Positions 1 through 13,189 of a stretch of 64,000 nt of DNA are shown one piece after another; position 1 is the first letter of the stretch, and each line of letters begins with the position of its first letter. Both the position numbers and the translations under genes were made by a program. The notes under the pieces are model-generated. The model was not told the origin of the DNA, searched no databases, and saw only the letters and a list, made by a program, of their open reading frames with translations. This DNA comes from Collybia mongolica (taxonomy: Eukaryota > Basidiomycota > Agaricomycetes > Agaricales > Clitocybaceae), in the NCBI GenBank assembly GCA_013420905.1, contig JAAXNY010000019.1:358062-422061 (forward strand), written 5' to 3'.

Positions 1-597
1 TAGTCGTTGGTACTCTTGGAACTGCGGTTTCTGCTCTGCTGTTTGCAGTGGTCATTCCTTCAGCATCCTACTGGGCATTCGGCTTCCCCGCAATTGCGAT
101 CTCCGTTGTTGGCGTGGATATGATTTTCGCGTCCGGAACGCTATTTCTCGCAAAAATATCTCTGCCACATGAACAGAGCGTAGCCGGGGCGCTTTTCCAA
201 ACAATGACCCAGGTATGACCACCTTTTACTCCATGAACCGCTTGCTGACATATTGCGTGGCATTTACAGCTCGGAACGGCGCTTGGACCCACAGTGTCGA
301 CTGTTGTTTTTAACCGCGTGACATCACGACAGCCCGGCAGGCGCCCAAATTTGGAGAGCTACCATGCGGCGCAGTGGACAGCATTTGCATTTGGAGTCCT
401 AGGTATTGTACCATCCTTCTTTTCCCGGCTTTACGAGTCCCTGAGCCCGAGGTATCTGATTTACAGCGACAGTCCTTGCGTTCATGTTTTTTAGAGGTGT
501 GGGGGTTGTAGGACAAGATAAAAACGTAAAGGAAGTGGAAAGCTCAAGCAGGGATCAAGAGGAATCCGCGACTGAGAGCAAAACAGAGACGGTATAG
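1..597 (+). CDS. MFS multidrug transporter (DHA2-like), 3' end only
   Basis: This is the C-terminal part of a 14-helix major facilitator exporter whose 5' end lies outside the window. Exons are 4-212, 270-402 and 467-597, with 57 and 64 nt introns. Bases 1-3 are the acceptor AG of the previous intron, judged by alignment with the paralogue at 4097-6364, which has an acceptor at the same place. The protein shows the helix-loop motifs HEQSVAGALFQTMTQ and ESYHAAQWTAFAFGVLG, shared almost word for word with the paralogue, and ends in the same ETV terminus after an acidic, serine-rich tail. The frame is open with no visible damage. It probably exports toxic small molecules at the plasma membrane; the substrate is unknown. 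The two copies form a tandem pair separated by 3.5 kb. Confidence 0.85.
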
Positions 598-3500
598 ACA
601 CTGTCAAGAAAAAGAAAGGGAAATTGCCCCATACGTCATTTTTACAGCCAAAAGATAGAGATCCCCTTGTGTAACATCCTTCCCATGTACTTTTATTCCG
701 TTTCTGCCATGTCCAGGACCGAAGCGAAACTATCCGTTCCTCTGCTCGTTTCAGTATGAAAGGCAAAAACTTAGAACCACTTTTTGGGTACGATATGATC
801 TGACATTCCGCAATATTTCCGATATCGATTTGAAGATTCTGTCACACGTTCACTGACAACTATAGCCGAAGTTTCTCGAGGTTGTCAACATCATCCGATG
901 CAAGCATACGTAAACATATATTCTCACAAAGCACCAGCGAATAAACAGGTGGATGAGGAGCGTACCAAGTTTGTTCATGTTGGTGTTCCACTTAGAACAG
1001 CGGTCTCCGGCTACCTTAGAGCTTTTGTCACAGGCTCATCCCCTGGCGTTGCCATTTCGCTAACTTCGCAAGCCTGCACATGATGCGACAGTCAGCAAAT
1101 TCACCAAAAACTCACTAAGAGCCATGGTAACTTACCAATCGCGAAGAATCACCCGTGTCCAGAAGTAATACCTTCCCACCAGTCGACACACGATCGCCAA
1201 GGTAAGAAGAATTGGAAAATATGTATACTCGAAGATGTTGCACACATCAATGTGTGATCAGAAAGTTTCGATACGGGTAAATATCAGGAATTGCCCATTC
1301 ACAGGTGTTTTGCGGATGAGGAAGGGTACGCTGGGCTAGGACTCTGAGCAAGTAAACCGGCTGGTGTATAGTTAGGTTTTGAGGCTGCTGTGTGTTGAAA
1401 CTAGAGGTCTTTTCACATTGGCGTGAGGTAGAAGTCCTCAAATTGGAGAAGCTGAACCAAGTAACCGACACAGGTTGTAAGGCGGAAATAGTCTACGATT
1501 GAATCATAAACTCACACGTAGGGGACCATCGAAGCCCGAGGTAGCTTCGGTGGTATTAACTCTTGTCATCATCGAGGGCGATGATAACACAAGGAGCTTG
1601 TTGGAGCGTGAAGCATGTGCATGCAAAACAAGCCGGAAGCGAATTCTAGAAAGTTGGATGCACGGCTATACAAACGGCGGTTGGAAAGAATCATAGGACC
1701 GTTGTAAAAAACCGCTTGCCCCCGAAACCTATGGGTGATGGTGCCTGCGAAGAATTGAATAGAAAACCAATTTGGGTTGCGTTTCCTCCGGCCAAGTGCA
1801 TGTGGAGCCTTTAAAGAAATGGTTGGAATTGTGGCGAACCGGCTTTGTTGAATACACCGACGTGTGTGGTGCTGTGGACCACAAAAAGCCTCCATATATA
1901 TGGCGTTCTTAGCCGTGATCGTAGGGTCATTATACGGCAGAGGAAATACCGAACAGCCTTACTCCACCTCGTGCTCACAACAATAATACCACCTACCCTG
2001 GATTGATAGTAGGATTGAGGGAACGGGGGCACAGAAGCGGCAGAAAAGTGTACAACCTATTGACAATGCATACCAAAGTTTCCCAGCTGCCGGCCGACGG
2101 CAATTGTTAAAGAGGATGTTCACCAACCCCGACGCTCCAGGACTCGGAAGCGTTACTTAGCAGGCGACACCTAGACCACCCCGACCGCTCTTCTGTAACC
2201 TGAAGTTTCGCAGGCCTTATGCGGCCGGGACAAGGCAGAAAAAAAAATGATCGATGGTTCCCGGTATCATTCCGTGTCGGTTAATTCATGTGTTTGTAAG
2301 TTTTTGCGCCTTTGATTACAGACCCAAATTCAGCCCCACGTGCACTCGAGATATGCTAACTCCGGGAAGCCATTCCATTTCGTGGGTGTCGAGCATGGAG
2401 GAGCGCATGGCGCATGGGGATTTTCTGGCGTGCGTTCAGGGAATGGTTCGCCCCAGCTCGTTCCGCGTACGAGGTAGAATATGTGGCTTCATTCTCCGGC
2501 ATGCACGGATGTTTGATACAGTGCTTGACCACCGAATGTGGAAAGGGAGCAGGATCTATAACGGGGACCAATTGAACGGAGGCATTTCCTGGTTGGGGTG
2601 AGACGGTATTTCCTCTCGAGGAAGGGTTTCCAATATTGTGGCGATGGCGATGACTTCATTTGCTTCATTTCATTTCCAACCTTGTAAGAGCCGGCGGTGT
2701 ACGGCCTCGCTTAATGGTGGTAGTATGACCTGTTTACGGGAAAGCTGTCGTGTGTCGGGACTGCACCATGATCGTCGCTCTCAGCCTTATGTGGACGTGC
2801 CGATTCCAAAAGCCGTGGGTAAGTGGGGTCGACGCTTTGCAGTGATTACAGTGTTCCCAATCGACGTACTATTGGTCGTCGCCTCGTTGTAAATAGGTCA
2901 AAGTAGTTCGTGTCTTGGGTTATATGACGCGAGATGAATGTTACAAGCATCATCTTTTGAAGAAAATGCAGAGTTGGGGGTTACGTTTGGTAAGCGAACT
3001 TAGCACTTGGACGGCGGTAGGATATACAAGGTCGAGTTGTGGCATTCGAGCGAAATAGTTGGTAAGAAGGGGAGAGAAAACGCGTAGATCTGTTCATATG
3101 TGATGCTGTGGCAAGTCAGTCCGGATCCATTGGAGAGAAATGAGTCAAGTTTCATACCTGTGATGCCTCCACTTTCCGCACAGCTGGATCGTGAGAGCTC
3201 TCATCCGAAGTAAATAACATGTAAAACACTGCAGGGTCTTTGTGCGAAGAAAAGAAAGTTGAAGATCACATTCCAGACCCAAATTTGATTCAGGGTCTTC
3301 GGCGGTGATCGATGGGTCTGCAATTCACATGTATCAGAGTGTCAGGGCACAAGTAAATCGACATACCTGGTATTTCTCAAGTTTCACAGATTCATTTATC
3401 CTCATCGCTCATTCTTCTAGACGACATGAATGTGAGCCTTGTCAAAGGCTGGTGAAAAGATGGTTTAACCTTCAGGAGCCGAGGTGGAAAAATGGATACT

Positions 3501-4096
3501 ACCCTTGGTACGTTTCTCGCGCAGTAATGCCTCCGCCGGTAAGCCATTTTTTGCGACTCTCGGCTCCTCCATTTCCTTCGCAAGCGGTATAGAAGGTTGA
3601 TTGAGAAGCTTTCTCCCTCTCTGAACCTATTAAAAATTAGTCATATTTTCAGCGAGGAAAAACGTTGGTTGGTGAACAGAGTACATATTGTGATTGTGAG
3701 AATCATCAAGAGTCGGCAAGTGTTGAACCGAGGGGCTGCACGTGCATGGTCACGTGAAAAATGTACTCCTTATCGTGCTAAAACTGATGCAAAATCCAAA
3801 CCTTCACAACCATGCTAATCCCCTTTTTCATTGGTGTACAGACCAAGCGACCTGACGAACGAAAAGACAGACAACGTGCAGACAAAGATTCATAACTTCC
3901 CCGGATTTCTACTTAATCTAATCATATCTAATCTTCGCATCACTGACAGAACCTAGCCGAAATTGCCGGTACCTTTTCATAAATTTTTTATGCGACGCTA
4001 ACGGCAAAGGTCGCTGCCAAGCTCCGGTGGAACTTCTCTTCAACACAGGTGATCCCACACTCATTTATGGCCAGCTAACATCGTGCCTTCTTCCTT
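598..4096. other. Intergenic, no supportable gene
   Basis: About 3.5 kb lies between the two MFS paralogues. Short open frames occur on both strands (the longest is 115 codons at 2254-2601), but none shows a recognisable domain, intron-exon continuity or family resemblance. It may hold decayed sequence left by the duplication that produced the MFS pair. Confidence 0.5.
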
Positions 4097-6364
4097 ATGA
4101 ACACCAACGACGCACTCACGAATATGAACGACGAGCCCCTGTCCCCAGTGGGTAGCACAACGATCTCTGAAGAAGGCATGACGATGGCGACAACAGTCCC
4201 AGTTAGGAGAAGCACGATCAAGTCGGTTATTCTCGTATTATCGTGTAGTTTTGCGTTTCTCATCAACGTGAGTGACATTTTGAATACATACCATGTTTGA
4301 CGTACCTATAATTCACACAGACCGCAAATAATACGACCGTATCCATATCGCTCTCGACTATTGGCCGAGAACTCAATATCCAAGAAGTACAACTACAGTG
4401 GCTCATCTCAGCGTACCCTCTCAGCGCTGTGAGTTTTCTCGTATGCTCTACCTAGATACAAGAATTAACGATGCGTAGGGTTGCCTGCTCTTAATCTTCG
4501 GTCGCCTCGCAGACCTACACGGAAAAAAGAAGACATTCCTGCTGGGTGCTTTCACGCTAACCGGATTCACGTTAGGATGCGGTTTTGCCAACGGTGAGGT
4601 TCCTTTTTCTTAGACCAGTCCATCAGTTTAAGCAAGACAGATCCTGTCACTCTCGACATAATCCGCGGATTCCAGGGCATCGGTGCTAGCGCCATGCTCC
4701 CATCATCAGTGGGTATCTCCACCACCACCCTCACCCGTTCCCCACCAACAGATGTATTCCGCAGCTTGGCATCCTCGCAGAAGCCTTCCCGCCGTCTCGC
4801 GCCCGGTCCATTGCTTTCTCCGTCTTCGCGGCCGGAGCACCCGTTGGTGCCGCGTTCGGGATTGCAGTCGGGGGTGTGCTCACCCAGATGACCAGGTAAG
4901 TGGCGCCCGCTATTCTTGGCACGGTTCAGAATCTGATGGGGTCGTTAGGTACACATGGCGTGCGACGTTCTTCATGCAGGCAGGACTGACGGGGCTCTGC
5001 CTGATCGGCGGGATGGTGTCGATCGACGCGGACAAGCGTTCTTCGGAAGTAGACCGGAGGACAGACTGGTTGGGTGCAGCGCTGGTGACGGCGGGGCTGG
5101 TGTTAATTGTGTTTGTTCTGGGGCAAGGGGAGGTGGCGCCACAGCAGTGGGCGACTCCATGTACGTTGCCATTTCTTCTCAATCATTGCAGCGTGTATTT
5201 ACCCACGAGGAAATTGCGGAAGACATCATCGCCCTGCTCATCGTTGGCGTCTTCCTGGTCGTCGTATTCGTCTTCTGGCAACGCTACCTCGAGAAAGAAC
5301 AAAACACCCCCGGCGCTCCGTACTCGCTCTGGACGCCACCACCTCTGATGAAGACCTCGGTCTGGGGGCGGGCGAGGGGTCGATTCGCGGTGATGCTCAT
5401 CGTCACGTTCCTCACATGGTGCTCGTTCTTTGCATGGAATCTCTGGGTGCAGGTAATAGCCCGCCCTTGCCTCACGTCTATCACTTGTATGTATTCTCAC
5501 CTCACTCTCCTCCATAGCTGTACTACCAAAACTTGCTCGGCTACTCTGCACTCGCAACCGTCCTCCGGCTACTCCCGCTTTACATCTGCGGCACCTTCTG
5601 CACCGCCGTCGTCGCTCTCCTTGTTGGACGTGTCTCCGCCATCTACCTCGTCCGTACGTGCCCTCTTCTCTCCCTCTCGTCTGCATCTGTACCCGTATTC
5701 TGACCACCTTGTCCTTTAGTTGCAGGCACCCTTGGCTCCGCAGTCGGTGCGTTGCTCCTTGCGGTGATCAGGCCTGAAACGACCTACTGGGCGTACGCAT
5801 TCCCGTCTATCACGATTGCTGTCATCGGTGTAGACCTCATCTTCGCCGCGGGCTCTCTTTTCATTGCCAAGGTCTCGCTCCCACACGAGCAGAGCGTCGC
5901 GGGTGCGCTGTTCCAGACTATGACTCAGGTAAGTGCATCTTTCTTATTGACCTTCGTGTTCTGTTATTGACGTGTTCTGCCATTCGTGGGGTCGTGCGCA
6001 CAGCTGGGAACGGCAGTGGGCGTTGCAGTATCGACGGTGGTGTTTAACCGCGTGTCGTTGCGTCAGCCACAACAGGTCCCGACGCTAGAGAGTTACCATG
6101 CGGCGCAGTGGACTGCGTTTGCGTTCGGAGTGCTAGGTATGAGCTTTCCTTTCTACCACTTTGACGATGCTGAACTTTGACAATTTGACTGACGAACTTT
6201 TGGATGCAGCTACGATTCTGGCACTTGTGTTCTTCCGCGGGGTGGGTATTGTGGGACAGGAGCAGAAGGTGATTGAGGAGGACAGAGATAGGAGTGGGCT
6301 GAGTGGGGGTAGTGGGGAGCTTGATGGGAGTGTGGTTCGGGAAAGTAAGGCGGAGACGGTTTAG
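4097..6364 (+). CDS. MFS multidrug transporter (DHA2-like), complete
   Basis: A full-length 555-residue plasma-membrane drug:H+ antiporter of the 14-helix DHA2 type (Atr1-like in yeasts). Eleven exons: 4097-4267, 4321-4428, 4479-4593, 4641-4708, 4765-4895, 4949-5160, 5223-5452, 5518-5653, 5720-5928, 6004-6136, 6210-6364. All junctions keep phase and the total is divisible by three. Visible family motifs are LQWLISAYPLSA near residue 85, GRLADLHGKKK (the MFS motif A loop), RGFQGIGASAMLPSS (motif B region), the GAPVGAAFG helix and TPYIIALLIVGVF. The N-terminus is a ~45-residue cytosolic serine/threonine-rich stretch and the C-terminus an acidic Gly/Ser tail. The acceptor at 5222 is chosen because it restores the TPYIIALL motif. 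It is the intact partner of the truncated copy at 1-597. Substrate unknown. Confidence 0.9.
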
Positions 6365-9249
6365 ATGCCGGACCTAGACCTTGATAAGATAGATGTTAGA
6401 GTGAGTATTTCTCTTTGGCGTTGTTTTCTTCTGCTCTTTTTTTGTTTTCTGGATTTTGATTTTGAGCTGGAGCTGACAATCGAGTTTATAGATAATTATA
6501 TCATTTGTACTTATATGCAAGCATGGTAATGGTATTCATGTTGAACTTTTAATCTTGATTTTTCTTTTGTTCAGTGACGGCCAGGCCTGGACGCGTGACG
6601 CGATGATAGGTTCGATCTTTTGCGCAGCTTTCGAGGCCGGTGTAGGATCGGACCATATTGCTGCCACGTCTCAATCATGCTTCACGTCGAGTTGGCCACG
6701 CCCGAGTGCAAAGATGAGATAAGATAAGCTCCGGGACCTCGGGTTAAGAACGAAAGATTTGTGCCGCGTGTCGAACGTTCGCTGAGAGCTGCCAGCTTTT
6801 TTGGGAAGGTAGAGTGCGAGTCCAGAATGTGATAGCGAATTCACGTCAACTAACGTCCTCACGCTCAGCGTGGCCTCCCCTCTGTGTTCCAATAAAATAG
6901 CCGAAGAAAAACCCTCGCTGATCATGATTGTTCAAGATAGGAAAGATGAAAGGATGGGTTTCTACGCTCTTACTGGTGGGTGGGCTCCGCCCTAACTTTA
7001 CTCGTTATATTGATGATGCCCTAACTTTAACTCTAAGTTTCATCGAACATGCCAAGATGTGCGATGTGAAGAATGGGTGCCTCGAGAAGTCTGTATAGCA
7101 GGCAGGTGCGTTGTCGACCTTTCCATTAAGCTTTGCCTCGTGAAAGGGATTCTTGGGGATGGTGCAGTGTGAATTGGCGCCGGCGTGTTCGGGAGCGTCA
7201 TTGAAGATCGAGGCGGATCAGCGGACATATCACAGGATCTTGTGTCATTGATCTGGCCACGGGCCAGTTCTTTGCTTCTCCGTGAACACGACTCTAAAGC
7301 TAGTTCTACTCTACCCCCAGAACGTGCACATTCACTGTACGAACGCAACTAAACTGTGGGCTCTCCTGCGTACGATCTGTATTGGACAGGTGGGACTCCG
7401 AGATCATCTTCTCGAGCCTCATCAACATCACGTTTTAATCTGCTGCCCATGGGCGCCAAATGTGAATGTAACAATATTTCCCAATCGATCATCGATAAGC
7501 ATGAGATGGAAGGTACGAGTGTGAATATACTTCCGCTCCCCCAGTTTTGATATAACTTTAGTCCTCTCACCCCACCTTGGCAGGTCGTCATAAACGCGGT
7601 CATAGTTTTCTAAATGTAGTGAATACTCATCGTTCCCTAAACTGCATTACTTGAGAAATAAATCGTGTGTATCTTCCTTACTGCTGCTGTTTACAGAACC
7701 TAATCTCAGTCAGCGGTGAAATTGTCAGTTTCATCCGCCGTGAGGCAGACCAAATACCTGGCCTTGTATCGTCCCCCGATCTCCGAAGCTACTCCAGAGT
7801 TTGTTGGCTTATTTCCAATGCAACAGGCCCAATTTATCGCTCAAAATGGAACACTCCCCCCATCACATGGCCACCCAATCACGTTTAGGACTTCGCATGT
7901 GAAGGTAGTTTTGTATCAATGGCATATCGCGGTCCTTCTATTCATAACTGTAAAGTTTTTTAAGGTTTCTTCACGCGCCTCATTGGTTCCTCCGCCGCAC
8001 GGCCAGACGAAGACACATACCCCAGATACGATCCGAAGAATGATTGAGACCACTCATAGAACACCTTACCCAGAAAGTCACCCTGCTGTGCTCCTATGCT
8101 CGAGCAAAAGGTTTACCGTCCAGACTGCGAATGTCAGATAAAGAAGTCTCACATTTTTCAATGCGCTCGTCCAAGAATTTGAGCCTATGCTTGATACTAT
8201 TCAGGTGGGAAATCCGTGTGTTTTTGCCACCACTGGCTGAGCATTTTAAAGCCGGATCACAGGCTTGATCCGCGATATAAGGCTTGATAACGTCGACATT
8301 TTGTGAGGTTACGCCAACTGCGCATTAGACTCCGTACGAGACTATAACGCCGACACTTGGGACGCTGTTCTATTTAGCCAAGAAAATAAACGCGGTCTGA
8401 CTGGCGGGGAACTGCCGTTGCCAGTCTAGTACCCTAGTATTTCTCGAGCTTTGCAGGGGAGGGTTTGATTAAATCTCCTTATCGACAACTAGGGTTGGAA
8501 TTTTTGCTGGTACGCCGCCCCCGCGTTCCCTGTGACGCTCTGTTCCCCCCTGAACCATGCCTTGATTCTAGCTGCAAACCGCTGAATGGTTCTCAGAACC
8601 GGGCGCATAATCTTACCTCGATTGTGCTATTCGAGGGGTCTCCGTGCGTACTGTGTTTTTTCTTTGCAATGGAGATGCGTCGACCTAGATACAACCAGGT
8701 TTCTTTCACTGGGAAACGAACAACTTCACATATAGAACCCGAGGACGAAACACAAACCTGACGCCTTAATGGGGCCCGATGAGTTATCACGTATTCGCCT
8801 TGACTCAGTATTTCTCCTTGGCGCCTCAACCTACATGTCCATGACGCAGATTTGGAATACGATCGCTATTGGTGTATGATCGGATCGGACCGCCCAAGGC
8901 TTGGGAAGGAACATCTGTGACGCTTGATGAATTCATTATACTCAAAATCTCATCTCTAGATTCCTCGTACCTGTATCGATAACTTACGGCAACGCCAATC
9001 GATTACTCTAAAATACCACCCCCGTATCACATCCTCGTGAATTCTCTCCAGACAGCAACACGCTATCTGATGTGAGGACAAGTTGAGTAAAGTAAACCTT
9101 TCCCCGCAGATGATGCACACTGATAAGTGCTTGATACTGCGTATTTGCGACAATGTGCCACACGCCTGATGCACGCACTGATCCATATCGGCCACATCTT
9201 CACGTATAAACTCGCCCAGGATAGTAGCGAAGATCCAATACTGTCCATC
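6365..9249. other. Intergenic, no supportable gene
   Basis: Nearly 2.9 kb with only short open frames on both strands and no recognisable protein family. The first ~200 bases after the MFS stop are T-rich and probably hold its 3' untranslated region. A 172-codon open frame on the minus strand (8956-9474) lies mostly opposite the next gene and is treated as a shadow. Confidence 0.5.
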
Positions 9250-11039
9250 ATGAATTCCCCATCTTTCGACATCAACCAGTCCCCACTTTTCAATAGAACC
9301 ATGAAGGGCCAACTTCCGCCACAAAACCCTGCTCCACACGACTTCAGACAACGACCAAACCCTGTCAATCAATCGAACATCGTGGAGGAACTCTACGGAA
9401 GCGTGCGCAAGCCTCGAACTTTCAAACAGTGGGAAGACGCCGCCCGGGAAAACACCCAGAGGATCAAGGAACAAGGTTCTCCATCGCCTCTGGTTTGGGT
9501 AAGACTGATACCGCTCTTCGTGGCGCCTCTACTGAAATGTATTCCATAGGTCCTCGTTAAAGGGAAAGACATTCCTCCTAATGCCATCGTCGCTGGTGAG
9601 GAACGTCGTCAGCCCTTGTATATAGCTCGTACCTTTTATGAGGTAAGTTTATTTTCTCCTCCATGTTACGAAGGTCTTCATGTCCTTAATAGGGTGGAAT
9701 ATGTACGTATTGCAAGGTCATGGCCTAGATGGACATGTCTCTGACCCTCATCGCAGGCATTGGCAAGGCAGGCCGCCATCTCGAACGTGGTGCCGCGATA
9801 CCTTATAATGGTTTGGAAGTTAAAGTGAGGCGTCTAGAACATCGAGTCTAATCTTATTTAATGCGTTTTCCTAGGTTGATTCGTACGAGGTCCTCGTTCC
9901 TGCTCTACAACCCCTACGGTACAGTATCTCGCTAACTGCCCAGATGCCCGTAATCCCCCGTATTATGGGCAACACTCCTGTTGACAAGGGCCTTGAGCGC
10001 CTCAAGTAAGCTTGTCCATCCCCAATTAATATATCCTCATCGTGAGATGATCGCACTTTAGCATGATCAAAACCGTCATTCTTGTTGATGATTCCGCTTC
10101 AGTATGCCCCTCATTCTTCGGCGTTCCAGCTCGACTGAGTTTTTGTATATTATGTAGATGGCAGGTGCACTGTGGGCAGATGCGCGCGAGGTACCGATAA
10201 TTCATATCTCCTAATAATTCGTGTAGCTGACCTATTTTCAGGCCCTAGCTGGTATCACAGATCTGAACGCACAAGTCTCTACCGAAGGCGTCGATGTCTA
10301 CTTTATGAACGACCATCGCTTCGCCACAAACTGCAGTGTATGATTTGCTACCGCTTCCATAGCACCTGATATGTAGCGAAAAACAGGAGGGCAACGAAGT
10401 TCGGAAGCTCTTCAACGCCGTCAACCCGTGTGGTACGTATCGACCCACGACACTGTCGAGTGGGTGTATGTGTGATGAACTTACCATAATCAGGCGAGAC
10501 GCCAATTGGCCGGAAGCTTGAAGAATTGTTCGACAGGTACATTCCGTTGATTGAAAATAAAAATCGTTTCCATCGACCCATCACCATCGTCGCAATCACT
10601 GATGGCGTTCCAAGTTTGTGTCCACCTCTTTTGTTTTCTTTCCAGGTGTTAACATGTGTTCCATTGTTCCAGCCGACGAACCAACGGATGTGATCGTCAA
10701 TGCTGCTCGCAGGCTCGACAGGAATGGCGTTCCGCTCAAGAAATTCGGCATCCAGTTTGCTCAAATCGGTGACGATCCGGAGGCGACTGAGGCATTAAGA
10801 GAATTAGACGACGACCTCTCGACGGCTTACAATATCAGAGTGCGTAACTTGCCCTTCGCTGATATGTTGGGATGTTCTTAGAATTTTGACAGGACATGGT
10901 TGATACGACACCTTACAATCCACATGACAGTTACTTCACCAGCGACACTTTGGTGAAGATCCTCCTCGGTGCAGTCAACGACGAACTGGACTCTATGGCC
11001 AGCCCAAGCCTCAGCGAAAACCCGCTCGTCTTCCATTGA
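9250..11039 (+). CDS. DUF3421 (DM9-like) + von Willebrand factor A domain protein
   Basis: A 399-residue protein from twelve exons: 9250-9498, 9550-9642, 9693-9702, 9757-9824, 9875-10005, 10062-10101, 10158-10190, 10242-10337, 10387-10432, 10494-10613, 10673-10839, 10893-11039. The lengths sum to 400 codons including stop. Exon 3 is a 10-nt micro-exon needed to join RTFYEGGI to CIGKAGRHLERGA. Residues ~85-160 form a DUF3421/DM9-type repeat (PLYIARTFYEGG, AIPYNGLEV, YEVLVPALQ). Residues ~190-390 form a vWA domain with the metal-binding DxSxS site as DDSAS and the downstream TDGVPTDEPTD segment. The N-terminal ~80 residues are Pro/Asn/Gln-rich and probably disordered. No signal peptide or membrane helix is seen. 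In this family the vWA part presumably mediates metal-dependent protein contacts; the partner is unknown. An earlier in-frame start at 9127 is less likely because that stretch has no family resemblance. Confidence 0.88.
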
Positions 11040-11404
11040 AACGATGTTGCTTTACATGTACTTACAAATAGCATTCAATCATGACCTGTAGTTTTTTACC
11101 TATGTCTAATTGCGAACTTGAGATATCGAGAGACTATCCCGTGTCGGGGTATATGCCACGTAAGCTCGGAATCTATATCTCGATTCATTCCGTCTTATTG
11201 AGGGCCTATAGGGCTATTGACTGTTATAAAGCAGCAGCCTTGTCGTAAATTGTATCATCCTGCACTGGCCTTGTGCAAAAGCGTTGAGAATTTGTGATGC
11301 ATTACAAATGTAAGTCTTTGGAAAGGCGACGTACACTACCTTAGCCTTCCAGCTCCGGTGTCCGTGTTGTAAAGAAGGAGAAGAGTAGAGAAAGCATTCG
11401 TAAT
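11040..11404. other. Intergenic between convergent genes
   Basis: 365 bases between the stop codons of the vWA gene (+) and the Cys/His protein gene (-). It probably contains both 3' untranslated regions. No other feature seen. Confidence 0.5.
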
Positions 11405-12097
11405 TTAAGAGTAAGATCGAGAGCAGGTGGAGCTTCCAGCCATGTGCGATTCGGTGTCTATTTGGGCCGAAAACTCGAAGGGTGGGCCGGGTTCAGCCCG
11501 AGTGTATGACAGATCAAAATCTCGAGCTGACACCAAAATCATGTCCTTGTCCTCCCATGAAGCATCATACCATTTCGAACATGGTAATGGCGGCGCAACG
11601 AATGTCCTTTTGAGAGCGCTTTTTATCGGTTCGACTGGTTCCTGCTTCACCTGGGTGGAGTGCTCCAAGTACAAACGTCAATTATTGCAGGCGTGGCTCT
11701 ATAGCCCAAAACTGACCTGTTGAGCCTTCCCTTTCCCTTTCACGTGGCTCTTCCCTTTAATTAGTACCCTGCCTTCTGCCTCCGCAATCTTCGGGCATGT
11801 ACTACGGTGTCGTTTCCACGACCCCGCCTCATACAGGGTCTGTTTGTTCAGTTTCAAGGCTCTTTGGCACCCGCCACATACAACTTGTGTTGTAGTCACA
11901 TCTCGAGCCCATTCGTCGTCGAGTAACACCTGCAGGCGTGCCTCTGCTCTCTTCACACGTTCTGACGTGGCTTTAGATGAGATGAGAGGAGGAATGTTCT
12001 CTTCTTCAAGTTTAATGACCGGAATTGCCGTCGGTGGCTTGGCGCCACTCTCATTTTGAGATAAGCGCCTTCGAGACGAGCGTAGGTTTGCTGACAT
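11405..12097 (-). CDS. Small Cys/His motif protein, copy 1
   Basis: Two exons on the minus strand, 12097-11717 and 11650-11405, give about 208 residues. A basic, Arg/Ser-rich N-terminus is followed by a helical stretch (VKRAEARLQVLLDDEWARD) and a compact Cys/His motif: VCGGCQ, then a Lys/Leu segment, then SWKRHRSTCP. This is C-x2-C followed by W-x2-H-x4-C and could bind one zinc ion. The C-terminal half is acidic and Pro-rich. The same motif order recurs in the gene at 13190-13820, so the pair are tandem paralogues. The splice acceptor could also be 18 nt further upstream in the transcript; both keep the frame. I do not recognise a named family. A nuclear or nucleic-acid-binding role is only a guess from the basic sequence and Cys/His motif. 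Confidence 0.7.
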
Positions 12098-13189
12098 GTA
12101 GATGGGGCAGTTTGAGATAGCAGATAGGGATAATCAGAGGGCTGCGTAGCTAAGGTGGGTTTTATGAGACGTCTAAAGTGGCTTGCGATAGCCTGATGTT
12201 GCTTGCTTTGTTGTGGCAACCGGTCGTGGCCTTTGTTCAGGCGGATTGTATGCCACCACAAAACAAAGCCCTTGTTGAAAGGTTTGTTGTCGTTCTAGAG
12301 TTACAGTCGGACCTCGACTTTTCTCTCAAACCTTACGTATGCGCTTTAATTGTCCGGGACCAACCTGTTGATTTAGAAGAAAAAGTGGAGACACTGGTCG
12401 AATGTCGTCAAAACTGGTTTTAAAATATTGACTAGGATGAAGTCAATTCAAGTTTGACAAAATCTAACAAATCATACCTTGTTGGGGCTTCAGTGGGATA
12501 AAGTGAGGGGCGGCCCTAGAGCCGATGATCCCTCGGACAATATGATCTGTTCGCAAAAAATGTTGAGTCCTCAACTAGAAAAGGTCAAGAACTTCTGAGC
12601 CCACAATTAATTCTAATGTTCCTAACCTCAATGTAGCGTTAGGTGGCGCCGTCCAAATCTGCCGCCCACAAAAGAGAAATAATGTGGGGTGATGGAAGGT
12701 TGAATGGTGAGGGACGGTTGCCCGATCTGGACGGGATGATCGAACCGACAGGCAAAAATGATGTTTGGATTGAAGGGATGATAACAACAAGGCCACCTGA
12801 CAAGTTTTTGTTGCGCTGTCCGGAACCTTCTGGTAAGTCTCGGAGCCTTTTTCTACAGATTAATGATTTATTTCCGAAGTGGTCAGTTTGTGGTGAGTCG
12901 ACGTACTTATCAAGTCCTGAAAATTCGCGGCCCAGACGTTAAATTTTAGGCGATGGAAGGTACGCGGGACAAGCAATAAAAGTGACATATTACATATAGT
13001 CAAAAGCGCTGTTTCGTAGAGAGAACGGGACATAAAATGTTTTGGGGAGAAGGTGATGTACACTACTTTCACCTAATCACAGATAATACATAATACATAT
13101 TCAGAACCCAAGCAATTCATCGATGAATTGGATTCAACAATGTTTAACGAGACACTAGGCAAGAACGTAGAACGGACCTTGGCACCTCA
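12098..13189. other. Intergenic, no supportable gene
   Basis: 1.1 kb between the two Cys/His paralogues. It includes the likely promoter of copy 1 (just above 12097) and the 3' region of copy 2. Short open frames on both strands show no family resemblance. Confidence 0.5.

Noticed and set aside
5183..5707. 174-codon Arg/Glu-rich open frame on the minus strand
   Set aside because: Shadow of the MFS transporter exons, which carry clear helix motifs on the plus strand.
8956..9474. 172-codon open frame on the minus strand
   Set aside because: Opposite the first exon of the vWA gene, whose coding on the plus strand is well supported by family motifs.
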